Made by a program: the position numbers and the translations under genes
Notes under the pieces: generated by a model
The model's input: the letters and a program-made list of their open reading frames with translations, nothing else
Told to the model about the DNA's origin: nothing
Database searches by the model: none
Shown here: piece after piece, positions 21,001 through 32,800 of the stretch
Position numbering within the stretch: the first letter of the stretch is position 1
How the letters are laid out: each line of letters opens with the position of its first letter
Assembly: GCF_035083965.1 (NCBI RefSeq)
Contig: NC_089727.1
Span: 7,569,501 to 7,633,500, forward strand
DNA from: Branchiostoma lanceolatum
Lineage: Eukaryota; Chordata; Leptocardii; Amphioxiformes; Branchiostomatidae
Direction: 5' to 3'
DNA: 64,000 nt

Positions 21001-23490
21001 TCATCACGGCTGCTCTACTGTTCTGTCAAACGAAGAGTCTACCATAGCCCTTGTCAGGAACGTCGTCACTTTGCTGAACTACAACCTGGTGATGTCAGAT
21101 CCACGTCATCGTGACGTCATTTTCTACAAGCTCAGACCCGACGGCATCCTCCTGGCGGACCTTATGATTCGTGCCTTCCCGTCAGCCAAGACCGTTTTCT
21201 TGTACAGAAACGGCCTGGAAGTTATAGAGTCGATCTGTCGAAACAATCTCCAACAGAAGTACTGGCTTTACGTGGCTTTGACGTGGTTTTTAGCGATAAA
21301 CCGTGATGTGTACTCCACCCCTGACTACATCCGATGTTTCGGAAACGACCCGAAGTATTTGACGGTGCGCCACCGCGGTACGCTCTGGTTCCACCTGTGC
21401 ACGCGGTGGGTCGATACGATGCACCACGCCGCCAATCTGCAGAAGAAGCAGCCTGGGTATTTCTTCCATGCCGTCATCTACTACTCAGCCCTCGCCAGCG
21501 ACAAGAAGAAGACATTCAGTCTACTGATGGAGAAGCTCGGTCTGAAGTGGAGTCCAGAGGAGCCGGGAGAAGACAAAGATAAGATCGAGAAAGCATTGAC
21601 TGAGGACAGCCAGGCGGGAACCATATTGTCGTCTGCAACGTAAGGCCACACAACTCTGCTTACTTGACTATGCACGCACTGCTTTTTGGCTGTCCACAGA
21701 TGTTTCTATAAACTCTACCTATCCTATTTATACGCTGATGAAGGTTAGGCATCCAGGTAATTCTAGTATACACCAAGGTTTTTTTTGCGTATCCTATGTA
21801 TGTAACGTTGGGTAACATAAATTCGGGATTTTTCCGATAATGGTTGACTGAAATCAATCTAGCAGAACAATAAACCATCCTTTTTTTCTATTATTCTGTT
21901 AGTATCATGTACTATCTTTGCACTAATCATACATATGGTAGATTTTGTCTCTAGTCGTGCTGACACCATAATATTTCAACTTGAAACTACCGTCCGCCGC
22001 ACGCACAATGACGGTGCTGTCGGACAGGGGTGAACATTAATTCGGGAGAGAAGATTCGTCTTTAATATCTTACCGCTAATTACATTCTATACAGCAGCTA
22101 TTCGTTCCATCCTTGGCTTGAGGAGAGTGCTATGGATATAGACGTGTCCAAGTATTAAAAAAAAACAAAAAAAAAACGGCCGTACCGCACACATCAGGCC
22201 TCCGGGAACAACCCGTGTGTTGAGTCGGTAGAACGCTACTCAAAGTTCACCCCCACCATCATGGAAATTTGTACATTATTCATCGGGGCGTTAGCTGGAT
22301 GCCGTAGAAATGGTAATACTACTATGTCCATGTGTTTCTGCTTGTGCTAAGAGCAAACTTTGAGGAAAATATCGCCATCAGTCCACTATCACACACAACA
22401 TTTGGACAAAAAAGTGTTCCTCGCAAACGTTTGTCGTCTGCCGAATAGCAGGATTCTGGGTAACGAATATGGCGGCGGGAAAATTCACCGTAGTGCCGTA
22501 GCCATTGGTTGTAGCAACAAAGAGGCGTTTTGATGACTGATCACACTTAGAGTCCAGTTGTAGGTTAGCAAAAGAGATTCTAATAAGTTGTATTGTAAAT
22601 AATTGTGTTGAGCAGGAAGCGGATGTGACATTTGTCTTATAAACCAGCGAACAGCTATGTAGTATAGTTCTCCCACGAAGCCCTCAGACTGTGACAATAA
22701 GGGACGGAGAGTTTTTGACGTAGCCAACTTCTAATGCATGGTTATCGAAGCTTTTCAGACAGTGTTCTGAATACGTTAGTCTGTCAAGTTTGCATTTCTA
22801 GCGGTATTACTGATGTTGCATCTAGCACATATCCCTAAATACCCCGTTTTCGAAAAATCCCGAATTTAAGTACCCCGCGAATTTATGTTACCCAACGTTA
22901 TATGCATTTAAGTTCGCCTGGCTTTTATTTGGCGTTGGGGAGACAATGGAGTGTTCGCGGTGGTTTTAAGGTCGCGTTTGAAACAATAGTAGCGCTATAG
23001 GAGGGAAAAAGTTTCGCGGTGGTTTTAAGCTCACAGCGAAAACCGTGAACATAAAGCGACCGCGAACATTTCTGCATTTACAGTAATACACTTCTGCATG
23101 CTTGGGACTACATTGTGAACACCGCATTAACTATCCCTGTATATATGTAAATATGTAAATACTTTACTTTTGAGACCGCATCCGCAAGCAGCGACACCTG
23201 TAGCTGCAGTGCAAAGTGAACCAGTCAGAATTGCCCTGAGGAAGGTGTCAGACGGTCACCGAAACGTCGATTGTATAAAACACTTGGTTGTGTACAGAGA
23301 CTCTATTTATTCTCTACCGATCCTATATTACAGGGGGAGGAGGCATGGCGAGAAATGGGCTCCGGACGTTTCATCACGCTGGATGGGGCAAGGGGAACGA
23401 GAGTACTTTGAGGACGTCTGTCGCCATTCTGGTGACGAGATCTCCGGGCCTGACAGTCTGCTGCCCGGCACCATCGTTTCTACACAATAG
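18019..23490 (+). CDS. Sulfotransferase-like type II membrane protein
   Basis: Five exons join in frame: 18019-18132, 18510-18755, 20205-20322, 20859-21639 and 23334-23490; product 471 aa. Residues 5-26 form one strong hydrophobic segment near the N terminus, as in type II Golgi sulfotransferases. The P-loop-like FNTARCGSTLVTR (about 157-169) matches the 5'-phosphosulfate loop (pattern T-x-R-S/C-G-S-T). FLYRNGLEVIESICR (about 273-287) matches the 3'-phosphate loop: Arg276 and Ser284 have the R-x7-S spacing of PAPS-binding Arg/Ser in sulfotransferases. So PAPS binding is well supported; the acceptor is unknown. An in-frame TAA at 21641 overlaps a consensus donor (AC|GTAAGG); splicing it to 23334 restores the frame and adds 51 residues (REYFEDVCRHSGDE). 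The second ATG, 18025, has the better Kozak context (accATGG). An untranslated exon part starts at 17955. Confidence 0.72.
18770..19060 (+). mobile_element. tRNA-derived SINE, forward copy
   Basis: It starts with a tRNA-like head (GCGGTGGCGTAATGGCAGGG as A-box region, GGTCCTGGGTTCGAATTCC as B box), followed by a tail with 'acgttaaagaacctactac' and 'atcgataagagtagaggtc'. It lies in intron 2 of the sulfotransferase-like gene. A second copy of the family lies in reverse at 19280-19568, making a tail-to-tail pair. Confidence 0.8.
19030..19280. repeat. Inverted repeat joining the two SINE tails
   Basis: Arms 19030-19115 and 19195-19280 are reverse complements: CTGTCCGGATATGCA, GTGTGTTACGC, GCGGTTTAC and AATACAAACAAA occur on one arm and their complements on the other. 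A (GTTT)n run at about 19183-19206 borders the right arm. Together with the SINE bodies it forms an inverted repeat of about 750 bp overall. Confidence 0.75.
19280..19568 (-). mobile_element. tRNA-derived SINE, reverse copy
   Basis: Read on the minus strand it has a tRNA-like head (CACGGTGGTCTTGTGGTTAG, then a weakened B box in the 'gtacctggaggtactgagtacgaatccctgac' region) and the tail with 'gcacgtcaagaaccaatc' and 'ttatcgacaa', matching the forward SINE at 18770-19060. It has diverged by several substitutions. Confidence 0.75.
22250..22500. promoter_or_regulatory. Promoter-like motif cluster in intron 4 of the sulfotransferase-like gene (tentative)
   Basis: Around 22450-22490 the sequence has ATTCTGGGTA, then AATATGGCGG running into GGCGGGAAA, that is overlapping YY1-like and E2F-like motifs. 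No transcript start is supported; motif matches alone are weak evidence. Confidence 0.2.
22897..23084. mobile_element. Palindromic MITE, ACTGTAAATGCA-terminal family
   Basis: It has the family core GAAACAATAGTAGCGCTA, CGCGGTGGTTTTAAG twice and the right terminus TTCTGCATTTACAGTA; the left end is eroded to ATATGCATTTAAGTTCG. It lies in intron 4 of the sulfotransferase-like gene, just upstream of the last exon. Confidence 0.8.
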
Positions 23491-23671
23491 ACCAAGGCAG
23501 GAAGATCTACACAAGTCTCGGACCTAGGTCACTCCGTGATCAAGATGTACAGTAGACATGGAAAATTTGGAGATACGTGCCTTGTTATCTTTTACGTCAC
23601 TGATTGAAGAATATTCTAGTAACTTACAAAATAGAAATTCTAAATCAATCTTGAAATTCTACTTTCTGAGC

Positions 23672-24234
23672 AATAAAGGCTAACATGAGTAACGTTACAT
23701 CTGTGATGTCTTGTTGTCTGCTTATGGCATTGAGTCTGTTGAAATCTGTTGTACTTGATAGTCTACGAGCAAATTAAAGAACTGCGCATAACGTATACTG
23801 TAAAACATCATATAGCTTGATCATTACATAGCGAAGTGAAATTCATTTTTGATTTGCTTGAGACTATACTTCGGGGTAGGACAACACTCTGTTGTGCTGT
23901 TGAGTTTATTTCTGGACGCATTTTTCGTTGGTCAGAACTCCCCAAGATGGACATTTTTCCCATGACGCTCCTCCTCTTTAGAATGACTGAAAATATTCAC
24001 ATATTCCAACCGAGTACACCGTGTGCTTACAAGGCCTTGAGTTCCAATAATTACAGGTCGTAAACAAGTACAGTTGTACTTCTGTACCTTCCTACTATCA
24101 TTGCAGGATTCCTTCACCTCCAAGTCCCCAGAAGACACTCACAGACGACAGTGACGTTGGGAAATCGTATGCACAACAGCGCTAAGTAAATGTTACAAGC
24201 TGATGTTACAAGTAAATGTACTAATCTAAATAAA
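23672..24234 (+). promoter_or_regulatory. Candidate polyadenylation signals of the sulfotransferase-like gene
   Basis: AATAAA occurs at 23672-23677, 182 bases after the stop codon, and again at 24229-24234 in front of a T-rich stretch. Either could end the transcript; the nearer one gives a 3' UTR of about 200 bases. Confidence 0.45.
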
Positions 24235-24249
24235 GCTTTTGTATTTTTT

Positions 24250-26008
24250 ATGTCATTTGTTTGATTTACTGTCCATTCCCCACTCCCGTAGTTTTAGTCG
24301 GGTCAGTTTGAGCTAGCTAACACAACACCTCATAATCGGCAAAGCCAGGTAATCGGGAAAATTGAGCTGACAAATACTAGTAGGCTTTGCGGTTTCTACT
24401 GTACTAGTAACCAACCAGAAACTAGGTACCTTCACAAGTTCAATAACAACCCTTTTACACTGAGAGTGATAGATTCCACGGCCGTGGGAGTCAACAATGT
24501 ACAGTTTTTTTTATAGCTCGCATGGCGGATGGTTCTTACGTCATAGTTACGTAAGTGCAAACAGCCTATAGAGAGGGTACCTTCAGAAGGCCAAACACGA
24601 CAGCTGCGCAGTTGGTGCATTCTTCAGACCTTTGGGCTGGAAGGAACAGTTAGTTCAACATCTGCTCTAGATCTGTTTATTAGATTAAGTTAAGCTGGTG
24701 TAAGGCGAGTTCTAAAGCTTCGCTGTCCTGAATTTTTCTAAAAGGACGTCTGGGGCTTTCAAGTAGGGGTGATCCCCGGGTAGATCATAACATAGAAACA
24801 GCACCACATGATGATCCTCAAAGCACACCAAGTTTTCCTCATGACTACCTCAACTCATAAACTGGTAGGAAATGTACACCTTCAAATTGTGTAAATAACC
24901 AAGAAATTGTCATTATCACAAAGAAGTAAAATATGTAGGGATGTTACGTTTGATAGATCAAGTAATAGTCATTTACAAGAGGAAACATTCTCCCATCAAA
25001 TACAAATGTAGATTTTCAGCCGCATGTGTATTTATCGGCATGTCAGAGATGAAACTATTGACATTTCAATATTATGAATCAATGAATAAGCCTAGTAGTG
25101 AACAAACGGGTTCAAATCAATTCTTGCAAAAGTGACTCGGTGGCGGAGTAGCACTAAAATATCTGTAACATTGTCGTCCGATTTGTGGCTCACAGGTGGG
25201 GATATATTCACTGTACAAACTCTAGATCTCAGACCTACATTAGAAAGTTATCACACATATAGGTTTTCATACTAAAAAGAATGAGTTGCGTGTCCTGGCT
25301 ACTAAGTCTGTTTGCTACGATTCATGACCAAGGTTCACTGAATGCTTCTTCTGGTTTTCAACTACAAGGCTGCGGTATACGCTCGAAAGTTTGTAGAAGT
25401 TTGTCCCAACAATAATTCATTTAGGTGGAAAATTACAGACACTGTAAATGCAGAAATGTTTGCGGGGATTTAATTTCGCGGTAGGGAGAACATGCAGTGT
25501 CCGCAGTGGTTTTAAGTTTGCGTTTCAAATCTTTCAAATCTTTATTTGTGTGAACCAACATCACAGAAGTACATATAATTCATACAGATACATGCACTTC
25601 TGAATTGCGTTGATCTTACATATAACATACCTATGTACACAATATAACATAACAACAAATTACGACGCAGTCTGCAATTGTCTGTTGTACAGACAGATGG
25701 TATAGTGGAGGAAAGAGTTGTTTGAAACGATAGTAGCGCTACAGTCACACAATGGAACGGGTGAACGGCTTTTCGTGGTGGTTTAAATTTCGCGGTAAAG
25801 ATATCACCGCGAATATAAAACCACCGCGAACATTTCTGCATTTACAGTACGTAACGTTAGCATAGTGGGGGTAAATAATGAACGTAATAACCAAGCCGTG
25901 ATGTTTCATCTACAGCGGGAGTAGGCCAAGGATTCAGGCTCGGAAGGTCCCATAATGTTCGGTAGGGCTTACAACAGAGGCTACTCTTATTTTAATCTCC
26001 TTTTGTAG
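24250..26008. other. Intergenic stretch between the sulfotransferase-like gene and paralog B
   Basis: I see no coding exon. The interval contains the MITE 25441-25848. An untranslated first exon of paralog B must lie upstream of 26008, since the first coding exon starts with an acceptor (TTTTGTAG), but I cannot place it. Confidence 0.4.
25441..25848. mobile_element. Palindromic MITE (ACTGTAAATGCA family) split by a nested insertion
   Basis: The ends ACTGTAAATGCAGAAATGTT and ATTTCTGCATTTACAGT are intact. The internal block is interrupted after GCGTTTCAAA by about 195 bp (roughly 25530-25725) that starts AATCTTTATTTGTGTGAACC, the reverse of a retroposon tail of the AATAAAGATT type; the family core then resumes at GTTTGAAACGATAGTAGCGC. 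Confidence 0.75.
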
Positions 26009-26014
26009 ATCAAC

Positions 26015-29000
26015 ATGAAGCCAGTGTTGAGCGAAGCACAGCTGATAAGACTGAAGGAGTACAAGTTCAAGGCTGAAGGCGCGTCAATCCTCGATAATGT
26101 CCTGAAGGTCTGTTCTTCCTTCTTCTAAGAAATTGCTTCTCATTTCATCATTTTGGCATCGCCTTAGGGACAGAGGCATTTGTGTTATCACCAAACTCAT
26201 GATCTTTCTATTCTATATTTCAAATGCCCTTCAACACTTTATTTCTGTCTCTACATGTTTGTTGTTATATGATATACGCTATTGATATATTGGATATGTG
26301 CAAAATAATTCTCCCTCGTTACTTGACTTAACCGTGATGGATATTTGATGATTAATATTTTGTCTAATTTCTGATCTACTTCGTCCAAATTTGTTAATTG
26401 TGTTTAGTATTGATCATATTAGCGAATCTTATTATGTTTAATACCTTAAAATCCACTTTGTATTTCTTCGTATCTATTCATTTATTAAGATTTATGGTAT
26501 AAGTTCAACTTATTTTCTATCGTTTATTTTCCTTAGTTTTGGGTTATGTACAATTTATGATATAATTCCTATTGTCAAATTTCATAAGGGGGGGGGGGGC
26601 AAGACAAGCCACCTAGGCTTCTGCCCCCCATCTGCATGTATATTTTGCCCTGCATATCTTTGTTTTAAACACTTGTACATATGCGAATAAATAAACAATA
26701 AACAAAACAATAAACAATAAACCGATGCATTTTCTATAAAGGACTTTTGGGGCTATCTTGCTGAGCATATCCCCATGTGGGTAGCACCGAATGTCATCAG
26801 TTTCCTGGGATTGGCCACACTTGTCATCACAACATTCCCGCTGTTTCTCTACTGCCCAACAGCGACAGAAGAGGTGAGCTACGCCACCTAACGGTTTCTG
26901 TGGGAAGTGAGCAATCTTGCATTGTACCTTGGTACTGCAGCAGAACTTCCGTTTTTTGTATGTTTTGTACTTGACACACCAGTTATCTCCATGAAAAATG
27001 GAAATTTTTTTCATGGAGATATTGTTTTGAGTGTGTTTGCGTGCGTGTATGTTTGTGCGTCCGGATGCTTATATCATAACTGAAGGACGTCTGGATGGAT
27101 TGTATTGATATTTGGTACATGTGGGTAGGTGTTGGGAGAACAAAGGTCAAGGTCGATTTTGCCCCCCCTGGTATGTGACACTGGAACTGCATTGGCGTTT
27201 TTGTTAAAATCTGAAGAAAGGAACGACATATTTCTGTGTTCTTTAACATGCAGGTAGCTTCGACAGAGATGTACACAACTCAGTGCCAATTATGCAACTT
27301 GGGATTGAATTTGCATAAGCAACGAGGATTATCTTTATTTCTATTCTAGGCATGTTGTGACAGGCGTTACCTGTTGGGTTCGAAACTGGGTCAAATCTTC
27401 CTCAGGGACCCGACAGCTGGTCAAACCACCAAGGGATATTCAACCAAACCTGTACACTTGTTTCTATTATGCGGATAGCTTAAGTGTTACTTGATATGAT
27501 GAAAGGTAATTCCGGTGATAAAGTAAATCAGAATCTAATCAATAATAATTGGGGGCATTTAATAATTCCCCCCCTCATAACTTCAGAACGGTATGTGGTA
27601 TGATCACCAAATTTGTAAAGATTGATGTATATGAAAAGAATTAAAATTCTTGAAATTTTGGTACTGTTGTGACGTAATATGACGTAATCATTACGTCATA
27701 AATGCCATTTTTGGCTAAAATCGTCTAAATAGGGAATTCCTGTAATACCTGATGGTATTAACCGATCATTTAACAAAAAAAGGTATTTCTTTCATAATGA
27801 AGTCTGACAAGACCTCTGTTGCCAATGGTAACTGCGTTGACGTAAAAATGACGTCATAGAATGACGTCATATGCCTTCAGCGATCCCCTGGGATCCACCA
27901 TCTTGGATAGGCAATCTTGAATTTTTTAGAAATACAATTTTTGCTATTAAGACCCGAAATTACGATTAAAATAGACTAGAAACGTTGATTTTAATTTTTT
28001 TTTTGGTGAAAACATAGCAGGTAACATGGACGAATTTGAAGGGGGAAAAGCCTGGTTACAACTAAGCTAATTAGTTTGTCCACCATCTTGGATTTTGGCC
28101 AATGACATCATCAAATTAGCATAATCTATGAATATTTAATCATGAAAGTTACATTAGATAACATAGGATCTTGATAATGTAGGAAAGCAAATATGGTAGA
28201 GCAAGAAAGCCTTGAAACCTCATTGTTTAAACCGAAATAAGTGAATTTTGTAAAATATGCCTGTCAGAAACTCGTTGCCATGGCAACACAAAAAAATCAT
28301 AAATTTATACGATTACTTTAAAATTGTTGCCAACTAAATTGTACGAAAAGTCACCAAGTATGGTAGTCCTAGCACCCGTCGTTCAGGAGCTATAGGACGT
28401 CAAAGTTGGCACGGGCTTCGGGTTTGTGTGTGTTTTGGTGTCTGTGAATACGATGAGTCAAAAATGCTTAAGTGGATTGTCTTCAGATTTTGTATATCGG
28501 TAGGTCTTCAAGTGATGCGACGTCAAAATGGTTTGATTTTGGGGCCCATAGTGGCTTGTTATGGTACTGCAGTGGGATTTCCGTTTTTGTACCTTTTGAT
28601 TCGAAGAAGGTACGGTCCCCAAATTGAAGCGATACCTTTAGGTGGCAAAGCAGCTTATCTGGAAGAGCATTTACGTAATAGAATGTTGATTATGCAAATA
28701 AGGAGTTGATTTTGATGATTTATAAGAACAATTTACATTTCGATTATGCTAACTGACAGGAACATCATACTCCATAGATATGTCCTAGTCCTAGACACCT
28801 CTATTTGTTTCTTTTTTTGCAGGTGCCATGCTGGTTTTATATCAACTGCATCACTGGGTTATTCATAATCCAGACCCTAGACGGACTGGACGGTATTCAC
28901 GCCAGGCGTACCGGCAGTGGGTCGCCCGTAGGAGCGATTGTGGACAGTGCCTGCGATATCATCGCTTTAGGTTTGTTCCTTTTTATTTGCAAATGGGACC

Positions 29001-29836
29001 AATAGGGGTAACGGCTTCATTTAACTTGTCACGAGTAGGCAATTGAGTATACTGATACATACATTGATACGCGCGCGTACGTATATATGCATGTATGCGT
29101 ATGAGGCACGCGCGTGACATACATCTATGTACGTATATATATGCATACCTTCCAGCATGGCTCTCTTTGGAGAGCTCCTGCAGTGAGGCCCTGAATTTCT
29201 CATTATCTCCATGAAAAATGGAGATATAGTTTTGGGTATATCTGTGTGTCACACTAGCAGCTTGCTCTGGAACTGCAGGGGCGGTCTTGTCAAAATCTCC
29301 TTTAATAATTCTAAGGTGAATAACAGAACGAAGGAACGACGGATTGCCATCACATTTAGTATGTAGGTAGATTAGACAGAGGTGCACATAATGACATGCA
29401 CATTATGCAAGGCGGAACTTAATTTGCATAATTGATGAGGAAAATCCATATATGCAGTGTTTCCATTATAGGACTCAAATACATGTAACATATGCAGATA
29501 ATTGAAGGTAGAACATTAACAGATATCAATTATGCAAATGATTTCCTAATTTGCATAATTAATGCAAAAATACCATGGTTCTTCTAAGGGGTAAATGATT
29601 GGACTGTTAACATTGTGACATGTGTAAGTCAGTTTAAGGTGTAAATTGCCAAGCATAAATTATGCAAACATGCAGGTCATTTGCATAATCAAAATATTTC
29701 ATGGAGATATGAGGTCTCCGAACTCTTGTTTTCATTGCTGTAGGTGGCTCCTTAGAGTCCATATTTTACTCATGCTCAGCCAGATGTATTCCTTTGTTCA
29801 TTATCTCCATGAAAAATGGAGATATAGTTTTGAGTA

Positions 29837-29877
<41 letters not shown>

Positions 29878-32800
29878 CTGTGTGTGTGTTTGTGTTTCCG
29901 CACTACTGTAGTCAGCATAACTCAAGAACCTCTTGATGGATTACGATGATATTTGGTATGTGGGCGGGTGTATCTTTTGACCTGGTGCTATGGTCTTGAT
30001 TTTTGGGTTGTGATGTAATAAAGAAATGGTTACTCTGGAACTGCATGGGCGTTATTGTGAAAATCTTCTAAGGAGAATAACTGAACAAAGGAACAACGGA
30101 TTTCCATGATATTTCTATGCAGGTAGCTTAGACGGAGATATACACAATGAAGTGCAAATTATGCTAATTGGGATTTAATTTGCATAACTAATGAGGAAAA
30201 TCTATGTTTGCAATGTCTTCCATTATAAGACTCAAATACATTTAACATGTAGTTTATGGCAAGTGGAGCATCAACAGATACCAATTATGCAAATAAATTC
30301 CTAATTTGCATAATTGATGCAAATGCGCCATAATTCATTTAAGTGGAAAATGATAGGACTGTCAATATTGCAACATGTGTAAGTTAGAGAAAGGTGTTTA
30401 TGACCAAGCATACATTATGTAGATGTGAAAGTTATTTGCATAAACAGAATAGTTCATGGAGATATGAGGTCTCCGAACTCTTGTTTCTAATGTTCTTCGT
30501 AAGACAAAACAGAGAAGGCCAGACCATGTGAAGAGCAGGAGTAAATGTTACCTTCCTAGTGTTGAAATTAGATTCTTAATCCTACATTGCGAATTCGAAT
30601 TCCTTATTTCTTTCAGGGATTGGTGTAACGTCAGTTCTCGTCGCGATGCAACTTGGGACCTCCCCGGAGTGGATGTTTAACTACCATCTACTCTGCTTCT
30701 CTATCGATTATGCCATGTACTGGAAAAACTGTTTCCTCGATGCACTGTACTATGGATTGTAAGTACATTTATCACGATATACTAAACTTTACATTGTGCA
30801 AAATAAGGAGACTGCTTGCGAGGGGAAGTCATTAAAACGCCTTTTGTACCATAGAAGGTTCATCTTTGTATAAAATGAGATAAAATATGGCACAAATGTA
30901 AAGGAACATGTCTTCTCGAGACTGAAGTATCTCAATGTGTTGTGAAGATTTTCACCAGTGACTGGCTTGATTTCAAAATGAACACACCCTCGGAAGCTTT
31001 TCGGAGGCAAACAGCAGTAAAAGGGAAGTTCAATTAGAAGTAAATTATGACCCACTTGTAATCATTATAGGAGACTGACACTACATGTATATTAGAATGC
31101 ACATCTCTATAAGCCACATTTTTATTTTCATCTCTGACCTCCAATCAATTTTTCTTTTTTCGTTCCTAGGGTGGAGTGAGATATGAGTTGAATCCAGAGC
31201 GGGAATCTGGTTCCTGAATATGCGCTATGTTGATAAATCGTTTTTGTACACAACTTTCCCATATAGTCAGAGAAATGAAACTAAATACTACTTCTTAATC
31301 GTTAAACATATAATATCCGTGTCAAGTTTAGTTTCTCTTAATTAATGGAAAAGCAGTCTACAAAGGTCTTACAAATCGAAGTAAATACAAGCCTTTCATT
31401 AGATAACTGTTGGTGTTTTTTTGTTTATTTTGTTTCCAAGGATCGAGAGTAATGAATATCTGGCTATGATGATGACGATACACGCGGTCTCTTCGTTGTT
31501 TGGGCCCGCCGCATGGTCAACACAGGTCGGGATCTTCTTCTCTTTGACGGAGACGTCCCCATTAAACTCTAAAAATGATTCAATTGTCGAACTCACAGAA
31601 ACAGTTAATAAACATATATACGCAAATTTGTTTATTTGTGTTTCAGTAGAAGCTATACGTGTATGATGTATCGTGTACGAGGAAGTCAGTGGCTGAGCTG
31701 AGTGTATGAGGGTGAGTGAGTGAGTGAGTGAGTGAGTGAGTGAGAGTGAGTGAGTGAGCGAGCGAGCGAGAGAGTAAGTGAGTGAGTGAGCGAGACACGG
31801 TGAAAATGTACATGGTGAGATCGAGTGACAACTGACAAAAAGTTATAGATCTCGGTGATTGTGTTTTACCTTCAGGTCTTCCATACTGGACTGGATGTTG
31901 GATTCATCGTTCTAGCCCTCTCTGTGGTGGCTTCTCTCGCCTCTCTCTTTGAAGCGATTGTCTTCATCTTTAAACAACGGGACAAAGACAGCAATGTTGG
32001 GCTTCGTGTATGTCATATTTTTAGTTACATCCACACGGAATTCTAAACATTTATATCACTATGTCAATGAAAGCATTAAATCTATCAACATCATTGTTGA
32101 TAGTAAATTTTGCATGCCACGAAGGGCGATGTTTTCATTCCTATCTTAGTTGTCAAAGAAGTCAACTCAGTGTACTGGATGATTGAGTTTCAGCTTTGTC
32201 AGTTTATTTAAAGCCATTGCAATGTAAAATCTTGTGAATGAATATCAAAAAGTTGACTAACAGATGACTCACTGAATTTTCGACCAGACACTTGGCCTTC
32301 TTCAGGGGGACTGACCTAGTTGATTTCATCACGTGACGTTACCCAAGCATGACGTAAGCAAAAGGTCAAAGGTGGTTCTATAAGGTACTGTATGACTCTC
32401 AACAGGGTTCCAGTCATCTACGTACGGCTTGTCCTCTCCTGATCTACCTGATGCTCGCCCTCGCCACCAAGGGAGCGTCCGCCCACCAGACCTACCCTAC
32501 CCTGTACTATCTCATGTTTGGACTGGCGCATGCGAAGATTACCATCGTGCTGAGGGTACAGTCACTAAGTTCTGACGTTTTCAGTGGAATTACTTATCGA
32601 ATACATAGAAGAAGCTTTAGTGACACAACAAAAAGTACAGTGACTGTCCTACGTAACTTTTATGAATTATCTTTATCGTTTGAAGGGTGACGGAATTTTT
32701 TTTAGTCTAGGTCGATTCTATTATCTACACAGGAATATGCAATAAAGACTATCATTATTATCATATTCAATAGAATAGTATCAAACACATATTATCTAAC

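Noticed and set aside
21641..21643. Stop codon of the sulfotransferase-like gene at this position
   Set aside because: The TAA lies within a consensus donor, and the exon at 23334 continues in the correct phase with coding-like sequence; retained as an alternative form only.
28428..28709. 93-codon open frame in intron 2 of paralog B
   Set aside because: It lies in repeat-like sequence with no domain signal, and the flanking exons of paralog B splice over it cleanly.
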